Source: Chitinophagaceae bacterium (GTDB taxonomy: Bacteria; Bacteroidota; Bacteroidia; Chitinophagales; Chitinophagaceae). Taken from it: a stretch of DNA of 64,000 nt. The stretch is from NCBI GenBank assembly GCA_004028765.1, contig SAIX01000107.1, positions 84,194 through 148,193 on the forward strand, written 5' to 3'. Under the pieces are notes generated by a model. That model was not told where the DNA came from, made no database searches, and saw only the letters and a program-made list of their open reading frames with translations. Shown in pieces: positions 1 to 8,172 of this stretch. How positions within the stretch are numbered: position 1 is the first letter of the stretch; each line of letters opens with the position of its first letter. The translations under genes and the position numbers were made by a program.

Positions 1-768
1 GGCATTCCCCGAAAACAGGTAGCCAATGGCTTCGGGGTGCTTCTTTTTTATTTTGTACATCAGCAACATATCGTCGCCGCTGGCAATATGATCGATCCCT
101 GCAAAACGCCCCACTTCTTCAAACACATCTTTCCGGTAAGCGATATTGGCGCCATTGCACATACTGTGGTAGCCGGCCGAAACAGACGCGGCGGTAATGG
201 CCTGCAGACTGATAAAATCCAGCAATTGAAAAACGGATAAAAAAGAGCCGTTATTACTGAACATTACAGGTGCCGCAATAAATACCGGTTTGTTTTTTTG
301 AATAAATGCATCGTATAGCGATAGCCATTTTTCTTTTACGATACAATCCGCATCAGTGGTTACGATCCATTCGCCGCTGCTTTGAGATGCGGCAGTTTCG
401 ATGGATTTTTTCTTGTAAGAATTTGCTGAACCTGCATCGAGGTGTTCTGCGAGATTGATCAGCCGGAGGTTATTGTAACATGCCTTCCATTCATTCACAA
501 TACCAGCTGTATTGTCGGTGGAATGGTCATCCACCACAATCACTTCAAACAGTTCGGCGGGGTAATCCTGTGTAAGTACCGACCGAAGACATTCACCGAT
601 ATTGTCTTCTTCGTTCCGGGCAGGTATGATCACAGAAAAACGTGTTACCGGTGCAGAAACATCGGGAACAAATTCGGGGAGGCGCAGCAGCCATTTGCGG
701 TATTGCAGGATGAGTGCCCCATACAATGCCAGTAATACGGTGGTTATCGTAAGCAACAGCCAGTACAT
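1..768 (-). CDS. Glycosyltransferase family 2, membrane-anchored (3' part off the window)
   Basis: The frame is open from an ATG at 768 to the window edge (256 codons, no stop), so the C-terminus is missing. Residues 1-21 form one hydrophobic membrane segment. A GT-A fold follows: SVIIPARNEEDNI near 45-57, VVDDHSTDNT near 78-87 and the metal/nucleotide-sugar Asp-Ala-Asp at about 139-141. These are family 2 hallmarks; members transfer sugars to lipids or surface polysaccharides at the inner membrane. The hydrolase gene ends 19 bp upstream on the same strand, so the two probably share a transcript. The sugar and acceptor cannot be told from the visible part. Confidence 0.88.
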   Translation of the reverse strand, partial: MYWLLLTITTVLLALYGALILQYRKWLLRLPEFVPDVSAPVTRFSVIIPARNEEDNIGECLRSVLTQDYPAELFEVIVVDDHSTDNTAGIVNEWKACYNNLRLINLAEHLDAGSANSYKKKSIETAASQSSGEWIVTTDADCIVKEKWLSLYDAFIQKNKPVFIAAPVMFSNNGSFLSVFQLLDFISLQAITAASVSAGYHSMCNGANIAYRKDVFEEVGRFAGIDHIASGDDMLLMYKIKKKHPEAIGYLFSGNA

Positions 769-787
769 GCAACAAAGAAAACCATAA

Positions 788-1597
788 TTACTGAACCAGC
801 AGTTCACAGATGCGGGCATGGTGTTTTTGTTTGAGCAACTGGTGCCCCGCTTCCCATACGGTTACCCGTACCATATCCCCTGCTTCCTGGCGGAAGGGAA
901 TTCCATGTTTCGCCGGGATCACATTGTCGTATCTGCCAAAAACCAATTCAACGCGAACGGGATTCGTTTGTAATGCCTTGATCAATGCCTGTTCTGTTGC
1001 TTTAAAATACCGCAATGTGGTCCATCGTTTGTATAAAATTGAACGCTCATCGGCTTTGCCGAGATAGTGATCGATAAAACGGAGAAGGTTCCGGTTGTAT
1101 AAACCAATACGGCCCGCAAACCGCAAGGGGTAGAGGATCCACCCGGGATATTGCATGAGGAATTTAAAGAGATGGTTACCCGCTTTGGTATTGGTAGCTA
1201 TGCGTTGCCAGGGATTGCGGTGTAAACCATCCGGGGCAAAAAGAAAGAGACCGGATATTTCATGGGGGACCAGGGTATAAAGCTGCAGCGCCACACGGCC
1301 GCCCATACTGTATCCCATCAACTGCATCGGGATATGCGCCGGTTTCAGTTCGTGTATCAATGAAACCAGTGCCAAAGGATCAAAGAAAAGACCCTCCTTC
1401 CATTCAGTTTTCCCATGATATGGGAGGTCGATCGCGATAAGCGTAAATTGGCTGCCAAGCTGTTTTACAAGAAAATCAAAACTTTCCGCATCTTCTCCAT
1501 AGCCATGAAAGCAGAAAAGCCAGCGCTGCCCTTCTCCGCCGCGCCTATAGTGGATACGCGAATGCTGGTATGAAATATAATAACTGCCGGTATCCAT
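788..1597 (-). CDS. Alpha/beta-fold hydrolase
   Basis: A 269-residue cytoplasmic alpha/beta hydrolase without signal peptide. The HGYGED oxyanion region lies at 31-36. The nucleophile elbow GYSMGG puts Ser97 as nucleophile; Asp224 (in GRYDNVIP) and His252 (in AGHQLL) complete the triad. It resembles the MenH/proline iminopeptidase-like group, but nothing in the sequence fixes the ester or thioester substrate. It precedes the glycosyltransferase and is divergent from the MarR gene, with about 75 bp between the two starts. Confidence 0.85.
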   Translation of the reverse strand: MDTGSYYISYQHSRIHYRRGGEGQRWLFCFHGYGEDAESFDFLVKQLGSQFTLIAIDLPYHGKTEWKEGLFFDPLALVSLIHELKPAHIPMQLMGYSMGGRVALQLYTLVPHEISGLFLFAPDGLHRNPWQRIATNTKAGNHLFKFLMQYPGWILYPLRFAGRIGLYNRNLLRFIDHYLGKADERSILYKRWTTLRYFKATEQALIKALQTNPVRVELVFGRYDNVIPAKHGIPFRQEAGDMVRVTVWEAGHQLLKQKHHARICELLVQ

Positions 1598-1654
1598 AGG
1601 GAAAATTTAAGCCCGGATTCTTGGCCATGTCAAAGAAACGAACTTATTTTGAAA

Positions 1655-1670
1655 TTAGTTGCATAACTAA
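1655..1670. promoter_or_regulatory. Palindromic operator, probable MarR autoregulatory site
   Basis: TTAGTT-GCAT-AACTAA has perfect 6-bp arms around a 4-bp centre. It ends 4 bp before the chosen MarR start codon and resembles the TTGCAT-centred palindromes commonly bound by MarR proteins. A repressor here would cover the promoter/start region, and possibly the divergent hydrolase promoter. Binding is inferred. Confidence 0.45.
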
Positions 1671-1674
1671 CTAT

Positions 1675-2115
1675 ATGCCAAACAACCAATTCAGGAGGGG
1701 AGAATTATACAGCGTGATCAATGGCATGGCATCTACGGCTGTGGCGAGGCGTTTGCAGAAGAACTTCCGCAATGCGGGACTTGAAATCACCATTGAGCAA
1801 TGGAGCGTATTGTACCATTTATGGAAAGAGGACTGCCTGAGCCAGCAGGAATTGTGTAACCGCACATTTCGCGACAAACCCAGTATTACACGACTGATCG
1901 ATAACCTGGAAAAACAAAAACTGGTAAAACGGATGCCCTCCAAATCAGACAGGCGCATCAACCTGGTTTGCTTAACAGATGCGGCAAAGGAACTGCAGGA
2001 TCTCACCATTGATCTTGCCAACCAAACAATGAATGAGGCATTGATCGGTGTAAACAAAGACGATATCGAAACTGTGAAACAGGTGTTTCAGAAAGTGTAT
2101 GATAACCTGACTTGA
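1675..2115 (+). CDS. MarR family transcriptional regulator
   Basis: A 146-residue winged-helix regulator, the usual MarR length. The helix-turn-helix and wing lie near residues 45-105 (LSQQELCNRTFRDKPSITRLIDNLEKQKLVKRMPSKSDRR), including the Asp-Arg-Arg wing signature. The frame is open further upstream (TTG at 1621, ATG at 1627). I chose the ATG at 1675 because the operator-like palindrome at 1655-1670 lies between these starts and the shorter product matches the family. An acyl-CoA dehydrogenase follows 140 bp downstream on the same strand, so a role in controlling fatty acyl-CoA degradation is plausible but inferred. Confidence 0.85.
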   Translation: MPNNQFRRGELYSVINGMASTAVARRLQKNFRNAGLEITIEQWSVLYHLWKEDCLSQQELCNRTFRDKPSITRLIDNLEKQKLVKRMPSKSDRRINLVCLTDAAKELQDLTIDLANQTMNEALIGVNKDDIETVKQVFQKVYDNLT

Positions 2116-2116
2116 T

Positions 2117-2147
2117 AATTAATAATTAAAAATTAAGAATTAAGAAT
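2117..2147. repeat. Tandem heptamer island (AATTAAN)4
   Basis: Four consecutive heptamers AATTAAT, AATTAAA, AATTAAG, AATTAAG start two bases after the marR stop codon. The rest of the gap to 2254 holds ATCCGCAAATCCGT-type words like those of the islands at 19164 and 39579. This is one of the intergenic short-word islands of the window. Confidence 0.6.
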
Positions 2148-2254
2148 GGTGGATCCTGATTGGTAAGAGATCATTTGAAGAAGTCGCAGGAGTTATAATC
2201 CTTATCCGCAAATCCGTCACCCGGTAATTCGTAACAATACAAAAACCATCTGTC

Positions 2255-4045
2255 ATGGAATCCACAAAAAAAACCAATGCACTGAAAGGCGGTGAATGGC
2301 TGATCAGGGAAAGCAATCCCTTCGATACTTTCATCCCCGAAGATTTTAACGAGGAACAGAAAATGGTAATGGATATGTGCCAGCAGTTCCTCGATACTGA
2401 GATTCTGCCGGTGATCGACAGGATCGATAAAATGGAACCAGGCCTGATGCCCTCCCTGCTTGAAAAAGCCGGCGAACAGGGTTTATTGTCCACTTCATCG
2501 CCTGAGCAGTATGGCGGGTTAGGAAAAGATTTCATCACATCCACACTTGTAAATGAAGGACTGGGTGGCGGCTATTCTTTCTCCGTTGCCGTTGCTGCGC
2601 ACACAGGGATCGGCTCTTTGCCCATCCTCTATTTCGGTACGGAGGCGCAGAAGCAGAAATACATTCCCAAACTTGCTACGGGCGAATGGAAAGGTGCGTA
2701 TGGATTAACCGAACCCAACAGCGGCAGCGATGCACTCGGTGCAAAAACCACAGCAAAACTGAGCGAAGATGGAAAATATTATATCCTCAACGGACAGAAA
2801 TGCTGGATCACCAATGGCGGTTTTGCAGATGTGTACACAGTATTTGCAAAAATAGACGGGGATAAATTCACGGGTTTTATTGTAGAAAGAGGATTCGAAG
2901 GTTTTACACAGGGACCCGAAGAGCACAAAATGGGTATCAAAGGGTCTTCAACCGTTCAGTTGTATTTCCAGGATTGCAAAGTGCCTGTTGAAAATTTATT
3001 GGGAGAGATCGGGAAGGGGCACCTCATCGCTTTTAATATCCTGAATATCGGTCGCCTCAAGCTTTGCGCGGCTGCTTTGGGCGGATCCAAACGCGCTGCT
3101 ACAACATCCATTCAATACGCCAAAACACGCGAACAGTTTAAATTGCCCATCGCCAAATTTGGCGCCATCCGTCATAAAATGGCTGAAATGGCGATCCGTA
3201 TGTGGGTTTGCGAAAGCGCATTGTACCGTTCGGCAAGCTGGATCGATGTGCAGGAACATGCATTGCTGGAAAGCGGGAAACCATTTGCAGAAGCATTGCT
3301 TGGCGCCGCCGAAGAATATGCTATTGAATGTTCGATGCTGAAAGTATTCGGAAGCGAAGTGCTGGATTTTGTAGTGGATGAAGGTGTGCAGATACACGGC
3401 GGAAATGGTTTCAGCGATGAATACCTGATCTCAAAAGGTTACCGCGACAGCCGGATTAACCGCATCTATGAAGGTACCAACGAGATCAACCGCCTGTTAA
3501 CGGTGGATATGGTATTGAAACGTGCGATGAAGGGTAAGCTAGACCTGATGACCCCTGCGATGCAGGTACAGAAAGAACTGATGAGTATCCCCGATTTTGG
3601 TTCAGAAGAAGAGGGTGCATTTGCGAAAGAGAAAAAATACATTACCAACTTCAAAAAAGCGATCCTCATGGTGGCAGGCGCTGCCGTGCAGAAACTGATG
3701 ATGCAGTTAGAGAAAGAACAGGAAGTGTTGATGAATATCGCAGATATGGCTATCGAAGCCTTTCATGCCGAAAGCGCTTTGTTACGTGTAATAAAACTGG
3801 CCGACAGCAGGGGCGAAGCTGCCACGGCGATACAGGCTGATATCATGCGGACCTACCTGTATGATGCTGCCGACAGGATCAATAAAGCGGGTAAGGATGC
3901 ACTGAACAGTTTTGCGGAAGGCGATGAGTTGCGCATGATGCATATCGGCCTGAAACGGTTTACGAAAGTAGAACCCTTTAATACCAAGGACGCACGCAGG
4001 CGTATCGCTGATAAACTCGTGGCCGACAATGGGTATCATTTATAA
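2255..4045 (+). CDS. Acyl-CoA dehydrogenase (very-long-chain type, extended C-terminus)
   Basis: A 596-residue FAD flavoprotein, expected to catalyse the first step of fatty-acid beta-oxidation (acyl-CoA to trans-2-enoyl-CoA). The N-terminal helical domain covers about 30-145, the middle beta domain with LTEPNSGSDA (151-160) and CWITNG (183-188) is FAD/substrate contact, and the C-terminal helical domain carries RIYEGTNEINR, with Glu406 as the probable catalytic base. Residues after about 430 form the extra C-terminal helical domain typical of VLCAD-like and Bacteroidota enzymes, which explains the length. No electron-transfer flavoprotein or thiolase gene is adjacent. The MarR gene upstream is the likely regulator (inference). 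Confidence 0.93.
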   Translation: MESTKKTNALKGGEWLIRESNPFDTFIPEDFNEEQKMVMDMCQQFLDTEILPVIDRIDKMEPGLMPSLLEKAGEQGLLSTSSPEQYGGLGKDFITSTLVNEGLGGGYSFSVAVAAHTGIGSLPILYFGTEAQKQKYIPKLATGEWKGAYGLTEPNSGSDALGAKTTAKLSEDGKYYILNGQKCWITNGGFADVYTVFAKIDGDKFTGFIVERGFEGFTQGPEEHKMGIKGSSTVQLYFQDCKVPVENLLGEIGKGHLIAFNILNIGRLKLCAAALGGSKRAATTSIQYAKTREQFKLPIAKFGAIRHKMAEMAIRMWVCESALYRSASWIDVQEHALLESGKPFAEALLGAAEEYAIECSMLKVFGSEVLDFVVDEGVQIHGGNGFSDEYLISKGYRDSRINRIYEGTNEINRLLTVDMVLKRAMKGKLDLMTPAMQVQKELMSIPDFGSEEEGAFAKEKKYITNFKKAILMVAGAAVQKLMMQLEKEQEVLMNIADMAIEAFHAESALLRVIKLADSRGEAATAIQADIMRTYLYDAADRINKAGKDALNSFAEGDELRMMHIGLKRFTKVEPFNTKDARRRIADKLVADNGYHL

Positions 4046-4122
4046 AAAAACGTTGAAAAAATTATAAAGTTTCCGGAACTTTTGTAATATTTGATTCATT
4101 GTTTTACGGTTGCTTGCTAAAC

Positions 4123-4157
4123 AAACCTCATTGCCCCCGTGGTCGTGAGGTTTTTTT
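4123..4157 (+). terminator. Rho-independent terminator downstream of the acyl-CoA dehydrogenase
   Basis: AAACCTCA (4123-4130) pairs with TGAGGTTT (4146-4153) around a C-rich loop, followed by a run of T to 4157. The remaining sequence of the 308-bp gap 4046-4353 shows no convincing gene. It is AT-rich on both sides and must contain the promoter of the LytTR gene, which I cannot place. Confidence 0.75.
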
Positions 4158-4353
4158 CTGCGTTTTATTGCCGCAGGGTTGCAAAAAAACAAAGGTCTGT
4201 TTGATAGACGGAGCCTTTACTCGAACCGGCTCATATTTTACCGATAGAAATCGCGTATTCAGGTGTTTTAACATTCAGTTAGTCCGCTTTTTTACCAATT
4301 TGCTGTCTGTTGAATTATCCACGCTGCGTTTATGAATTTTTATTTCTGCACAA

Positions 4354-5043
4354 ATGAGAAAAGTAATTATCGTAAACGATGACCGTGAAACCAGTTCCTC
4401 GCTGGAAGCTTTTTTGAAAACGCTTTCGGGAGTGATCATTACAGGGATTTACCTGAGTCTTACAGATGCAGAACCTTTTCTCGACAGTTCTGCCTGTGAT
4501 ATCCTGTTTGCACCAGTGTCCGCAGCGATGATGCTGATAGCAAGTGGAAAACGATTGCCGTTACTGGTCTGCACTTCAGAAGAGAAACAGCATTTACCGG
4601 AAAAAGCCAATAAAAACATTTTTGCCTGGCTACAGGCTCCTTTTACCAAAGAAAGGGTTTCGTCCCTGATACAGAACAGTGAATATTATATGCAGCACCA
4701 GGCCAACTCAGCTAATGAAAAAAAAGGGTATGTATTTATCAAGTCAGATTACAAACTGATCAAAGTGAACCTTGCGGATATCCTTTACCTGTCAGGACTG
4801 CGAGACTATACCCAGGTTTTTCTTCGCGGGAAAAATTCACCTCTTACCACGCTGCAGAATCTGAAAGATTTTGAAGAGAAATTACCTTCGGACGAATTTA
4901 TCAGGGTGCACAGGTCTTATATCGTATCCGTTAGCCAGATAGACAGTATCAGCCGCAATGAGATTTCAATCGGTGCACATATCATCCCCATTGGCAATGC
5001 CTATCGCCCGGTACTCGATGCATTTATAGAAAAAAACTCCTGA
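4354..5043 (+). CDS. LytTR DNA-binding protein with degenerate receiver domain
   Basis: A 229-residue protein. Residues 1-110 have the outline of a response-regulator receiver (VIIVNDD at 4-10), but the segment that should carry the phospho-acceptor Asp reads CDILFAPVS (48-56), with Ala/Pro where the Asp should be, and the conserved Lys of the KPF motif is Ala95 (QAPF). Phosphorelay control is therefore unlikely. Residues 125-225 are a clear LytTR DNA-binding domain (FIKSDYKLIKVNLADILYL, then RVHRSYIV). No histidine kinase is nearby. The gene stands alone between two terminators. Confidence 0.85.
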   Translation: MRKVIIVNDDRETSSSLEAFLKTLSGVIITGIYLSLTDAEPFLDSSACDILFAPVSAAMMLIASGKRLPLLVCTSEEKQHLPEKANKNIFAWLQAPFTKERVSSLIQNSEYYMQHQANSANEKKGYVFIKSDYKLIKVNLADILYLSGLRDYTQVFLRGKNSPLTTLQNLKDFEEKLPSDEFIRVHRSYIVSVSQIDSISRNEISIGAHIIPIGNAYRPVLDAFIEKNS

Positions 5044-5065
5044 GAAATTTCTGAGGAGTTTTTTT
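5031..5065 (+). terminator. Rho-independent terminator overlapping the LytTR stop codon
   Basis: An A-run plus ACTCCT (5036-5041) pairs with AGGAGT (5054-5059) and a T-run to 5065. The A/T symmetry suggests it may also serve the converging DUF4907 gene. Confidence 0.8.
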
Positions 5066-5090
5066 CTGTACCGATCTTCCGGTTAATTTA

Positions 5091-5441
5091 TCAGTGCCGG
5101 ATACCCTGTTCGTCGAGTTCGGCCAGTGTTACTACAGGCAGATGGCTTTTCTTCATTTTTGAGATCACCAATGCACTTATTTTTTCTGCATCTTCCCGGT
5201 TCTCAAAGCCTTTATGGCCGGGTGCTGCAGGCATATATTCCTGGTGAATAAAGAGCGAATCGTTTGTGTAAATATCATATCCCCATCCTGCATCTGTATG
5301 ATAGGTTTTGGCATACACATGAACAGCATCGCCATCTTTTTTTGTATGGCCTGTATAACGGATAATCATAAAAACAACAAGGGCTATCCCGAAAAAGAGA
5401 AAGCCCCCGTATTTTTTAATCAGCTGAATTGTAAGTGACAT
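5091..5441 (-). CDS. DUF4907-like small membrane-anchored protein
   Basis: A 116-residue product with one N-terminal membrane segment (about 13-31) and a soluble domain containing YDIYTNDSLFIHQEYMPA and FENREDAEKISALVISKM. This matches my recollection of DUF4907 proteins, which in Bacteroidota are often encoded beside kelch-repeat proteins, as here. The ATG at 5441 overlaps the end of the kelch gene by 26 bp, indicating coupled expression. An upstream start at 5501 is possible but would deepen the overlap. Function unknown; exposure to the periplasm is inferred. Confidence 0.7.
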   Translation of the reverse strand: MSLTIQLIKKYGGFLFFGIALVVFMIIRYTGHTKKDGDAVHVYAKTYHTDAGWGYDIYTNDSLFIHQEYMPAAPGHKGFENREDAEKISALVISKMKKSHLPVVTLAELDEQGIRH

Positions 5442-6447
5442 CGGGCTGGAATTCATCAATATCATCAAAATAATAAGTGCTGTTACGCCCACATGCAACA
5501 AAGCCCCTTCCTTTCACAGAAAAAGCAACCGCACCGCTGCGCTCAGATCTTTCATAAGTGGTTTTGCGTGCCCATGTATCGCTGGCGAAATCATATTCCC
5601 ATGTTTTCTTTGTATAAGAACCGCTTTCGCCTACAGCGAGATAGCCTTTTGCACCGATCACAAAACCTACGGCATTGGTTCGGGCAATATCAGTGTAATC
5701 ATCATCATACGAATCGGTGCTGGAGTTGGTGATGTCACGCAGTTGTGTCCAGTTGCCGCTGGAAGGATCATACGACCAGAAATCGGTTACATTGGTTCCG
5801 TTATTGATACCGGTAACTACATAAGCTTTGTTGTTATACACAAAAGCAACAGCACCCGAACGTTTGGTGCCGCCCAGGCTGATCTTCTGCACCCATGTAC
5901 CTTTGTTATTGGTGCCGCCGATGGGTGTGAATTCCCAGAGGTCTTTGGTGTATCCGCCATCGAAACCGGTGGTGATGTACCCTTTTCCGTTTATCCCGAA
6001 TGCAACTGCATCATACCTTGCCGTACCGGCAAAATCGGCTTTCTGCGCCCAGGTATTGGTAGAAGGATCATATTCCCAGTTGTCGGTAAGGCGGTTCAGT
6101 CCGTCATAACCTGTAGCGATATAGCCTTTGCTGCCGATAGTAAAACCCACCGCTGAATTTCTTGCCACACCGGGAAACTGCGCACGTTGAATCCAGTAAT
6201 TTTTTACGGGATCATAAGCCCAGAAATCGGTATAACGGTTGGTACCATCAAAACCGGTACCGATATAAGATGTGTCGTTAATGGTAAATGCAGCAGCTTC
6301 TGTGCGTGCGTTGCCTTCAAATTCAGAACGTTTAACCCAGTTCCCACTGGTGTCAGCAGCGCTGGTGGTTGTGCTGCTTTTGCTGCACGATAAGAAGAGA
6401 AGAACGAATCCTGCCGGTAAGAAAAGTAAGTACTGTATTTTCTTCAT
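5416..6447 (-). CDS. Kelch-repeat lipoprotein (beta-propeller)
   Basis: A 343-residue lipoprotein: signal peptide with lipobox LLFLSC and acylated Cys21, a Ser/Thr-rich linker, then about six kelch repeats, each with GYI/VxTG and a W-Y/F-DP...W motif (for example FWAYDPVKNYWIQR, NWEYDPSTNTWAQK). The repeats should close a six-bladed propeller on the cell surface or in the periplasm. There is no attached catalytic domain. Such domains usually bind proteins or glycans; the ligand is unknown. It is the first gene of a two-gene unit with the DUF4907 protein. Confidence 0.85.
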   Translation of the reverse strand: MKKIQYLLFLPAGFVLLFLSCSKSSTTTSAADTSGNWVKRSEFEGNARTEAAAFTINDTSYIGTGFDGTNRYTDFWAYDPVKNYWIQRAQFPGVARNSAVGFTIGSKGYIATGYDGLNRLTDNWEYDPSTNTWAQKADFAGTARYDAVAFGINGKGYITTGFDGGYTKDLWEFTPIGGTNNKGTWVQKISLGGTKRSGAVAFVYNNKAYVVTGINNGTNVTDFWSYDPSSGNWTQLRDITNSSTDSYDDDYTDIARTNAVGFVIGAKGYLAVGESGSYTKKTWEYDFASDTWARKTTYERSERSGAVAFSVKGRGFVACGRNSTYYFDDIDEFQPDVTYNSAD

Positions 6448-6827
6448 GTATCAAATTTTGCCTGAAATTATCCGTGGCTGCTTTCCATAAATCGTTAAAA
6501 TGGATTTTCGGGTATTTTTTGCAGACGAATACAGGAATTTTATCGGCAGGGAGTGCCTGGAAATAACAACCGGCTTTCAGCAATCCTGAATTACAGATTG
6601 ATAAGTTCTGAAAGAGAAATTATTTCATGCGCTGATTTTTACAGCAAGGTGTCTTGTAGCATATCCTGCTTTGAGTACCCCCGAAGATTTCATCCTGCCG
6701 ATAAAAAAACTTGACTCATCGGCCAGGAATGCCTGTTTATCCATACTAACAATTTTGTAACAGCAGGGCTTTCTATTATTGCGCGGCCTGGCCGGATTTT
6801 ATTCAACGCATACTTTAAATTCCCCTG
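6448..6827. other. Divergent intergenic region (380 bp)
   Basis: It separates the kelch gene (minus) from the DUF4270 gene (plus) and must hold both promoters. On the plus strand TTTG (6754-6757) and TATTATTG (6774-6781), 16 bp apart, are a weak match to the Bacteroidota TTTG / TAnnTTTG pattern. I see no gene, long repeat or terminator. Confidence 0.4.
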
Positions 6828-8165
6828 ATGGGTTCGAAACGCTACTTATTACTGCTGATACTTGTTTTCTCCGGCTTTGCGGCCTGTAAAAAAGTGGATA
6901 TCGGTTTTGGCGACCAGTTCCTGGATAATGGTTACACGCAGATCGTAAAAGTGGATTCATTTGATGTAGACCTCACCACCATTTACGTGGATTCATTTGT
7001 TACTTCCGGGAAAGGTGCGGCACTGGTCGGGAATTTGAAAGACCCTGTATTTGGTGCGATCAATGCGCAAACCTATCTCGAAATGGTTCCGCCGATTTAT
7101 GGAGATACATATGTCGACTCGTTTCGTTTTGCAAGTTATGATTCACTGGCAGTGGTGCTTCGCCCGAATAAATCCTGGTTTGGGGATACAACCAAACCTT
7201 TGCAGGTGGATGTGCATCGCCTCGCAGAACCCATCATCCCCTATGATAATGTTCTGCTGAATATTTATAATACCCGTTCGCTTGCCGTGCAACCCGCGCC
7301 ACTGGGTTCAAAGAATATTTACCTCCGCCCCAATTCCGGGGATTCGATTGTTATCAGGATCAGTGATGTACTGGGAAAACAGTTGTTCAATAAATTTCTC
7401 GATCCGAACGATGCAGATGTCAGGAGCAATGATGCCTTCCTGCAGTTTTTCTATGGCCTGCGAATCAGCTCGCCCAATGGTAACCAGTTAATCTTCGGTT
7501 CGAAAGACAGTGTAACCATGCGTTTGTATTACCAGAAAGCCGGATTATACCGGGAGAAGCGTACCATTGATTTTAACCTCATCAATAAATCGCATCAGTT
7601 TAACGGCATACAGGTCGACAGGTCTGGAACCGTTTTAAAAGACCTGGCAACAGTTAAGCAGATCAGGAGCAGCACTACGGGCAACACTGCGTATACATTG
7701 TATGCAGCAGGCGCTATGGCCAAAGTACGTTTCCCTACGATTCGTGATATCTTAAAGCTTCCCAGCTTCGCGAAAATATTAAAAGCGACTTTGGTGGTGC
7801 GGCCCCTGCGTGGCAGTTATGGAACCGGTTCATTTGTATTGCCACCTGAAATAAGATTGTCAACCACTACCCAGCTCAACCAGATCGGTTCTGATATAAC
7901 GTTTCTCAACCAGAACGGGAATGCAGTAACCCAAACAGGTGGCCTCCGGATCGATAACCTTTATGGAGAAAACACAGATTATGCATATGACCTTACGCAA
8001 TACATACGTGCTGTGATGAATGATGCAACCATCAACCAGAACGGATTGCTGATTATTCCACCCAGCCCGGCATTAGAGAACCAGTTTGGCAGGCTTGTTT
8101 TGGGAAATCATTCGAATGCAGACGGGAAAATGGAATTGCTGATCGTATACGCACAGGTACAATAA
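6828..8165 (+). CDS. DUF4270 family lipoprotein
   Basis: A 445-residue lipoprotein with signal peptide MGSKRYLLLLILVFSGFAAC and acylated Cys20. The body is beta-rich with long low-helix stretches, and the spacing of the opening (GDQFLDNGYTQIVKVDSFDVDLTTIYVDS) is that of DUF4270, a Bacteroidota-restricted surface family of unknown function. The outer-membrane barrel gene follows 7 bp after the stop, so the two are almost certainly co-transcribed and may act together at the outer membrane (inference). Confidence 0.85.
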   Translation: MGSKRYLLLLILVFSGFAACKKVDIGFGDQFLDNGYTQIVKVDSFDVDLTTIYVDSFVTSGKGAALVGNLKDPVFGAINAQTYLEMVPPIYGDTYVDSFRFASYDSLAVVLRPNKSWFGDTTKPLQVDVHRLAEPIIPYDNVLLNIYNTRSLAVQPAPLGSKNIYLRPNSGDSIVIRISDVLGKQLFNKFLDPNDADVRSNDAFLQFFYGLRISSPNGNQLIFGSKDSVTMRLYYQKAGLYREKRTIDFNLINKSHQFNGIQVDRSGTVLKDLATVKQIRSSTTGNTAYTLYAAGAMAKVRFPTIRDILKLPSFAKILKATLVVRPLRGSYGTGSFVLPPEIRLSTTTQLNQIGSDITFLNQNGNAVTQTGGLRIDNLYGENTDYAYDLTQYIRAVMNDATINQNGLLIIPPSPALENQFGRLVLGNHSNADGKMELLIVYAQVQ

Positions 8166-8172
8166 AAGAATT

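Noticed and set aside
4099..4335. 78-codon frame between the acyl-CoA dehydrogenase and the LytTR gene
   Set aside because: It reads through a rho-independent terminator and has no domain or signal features.
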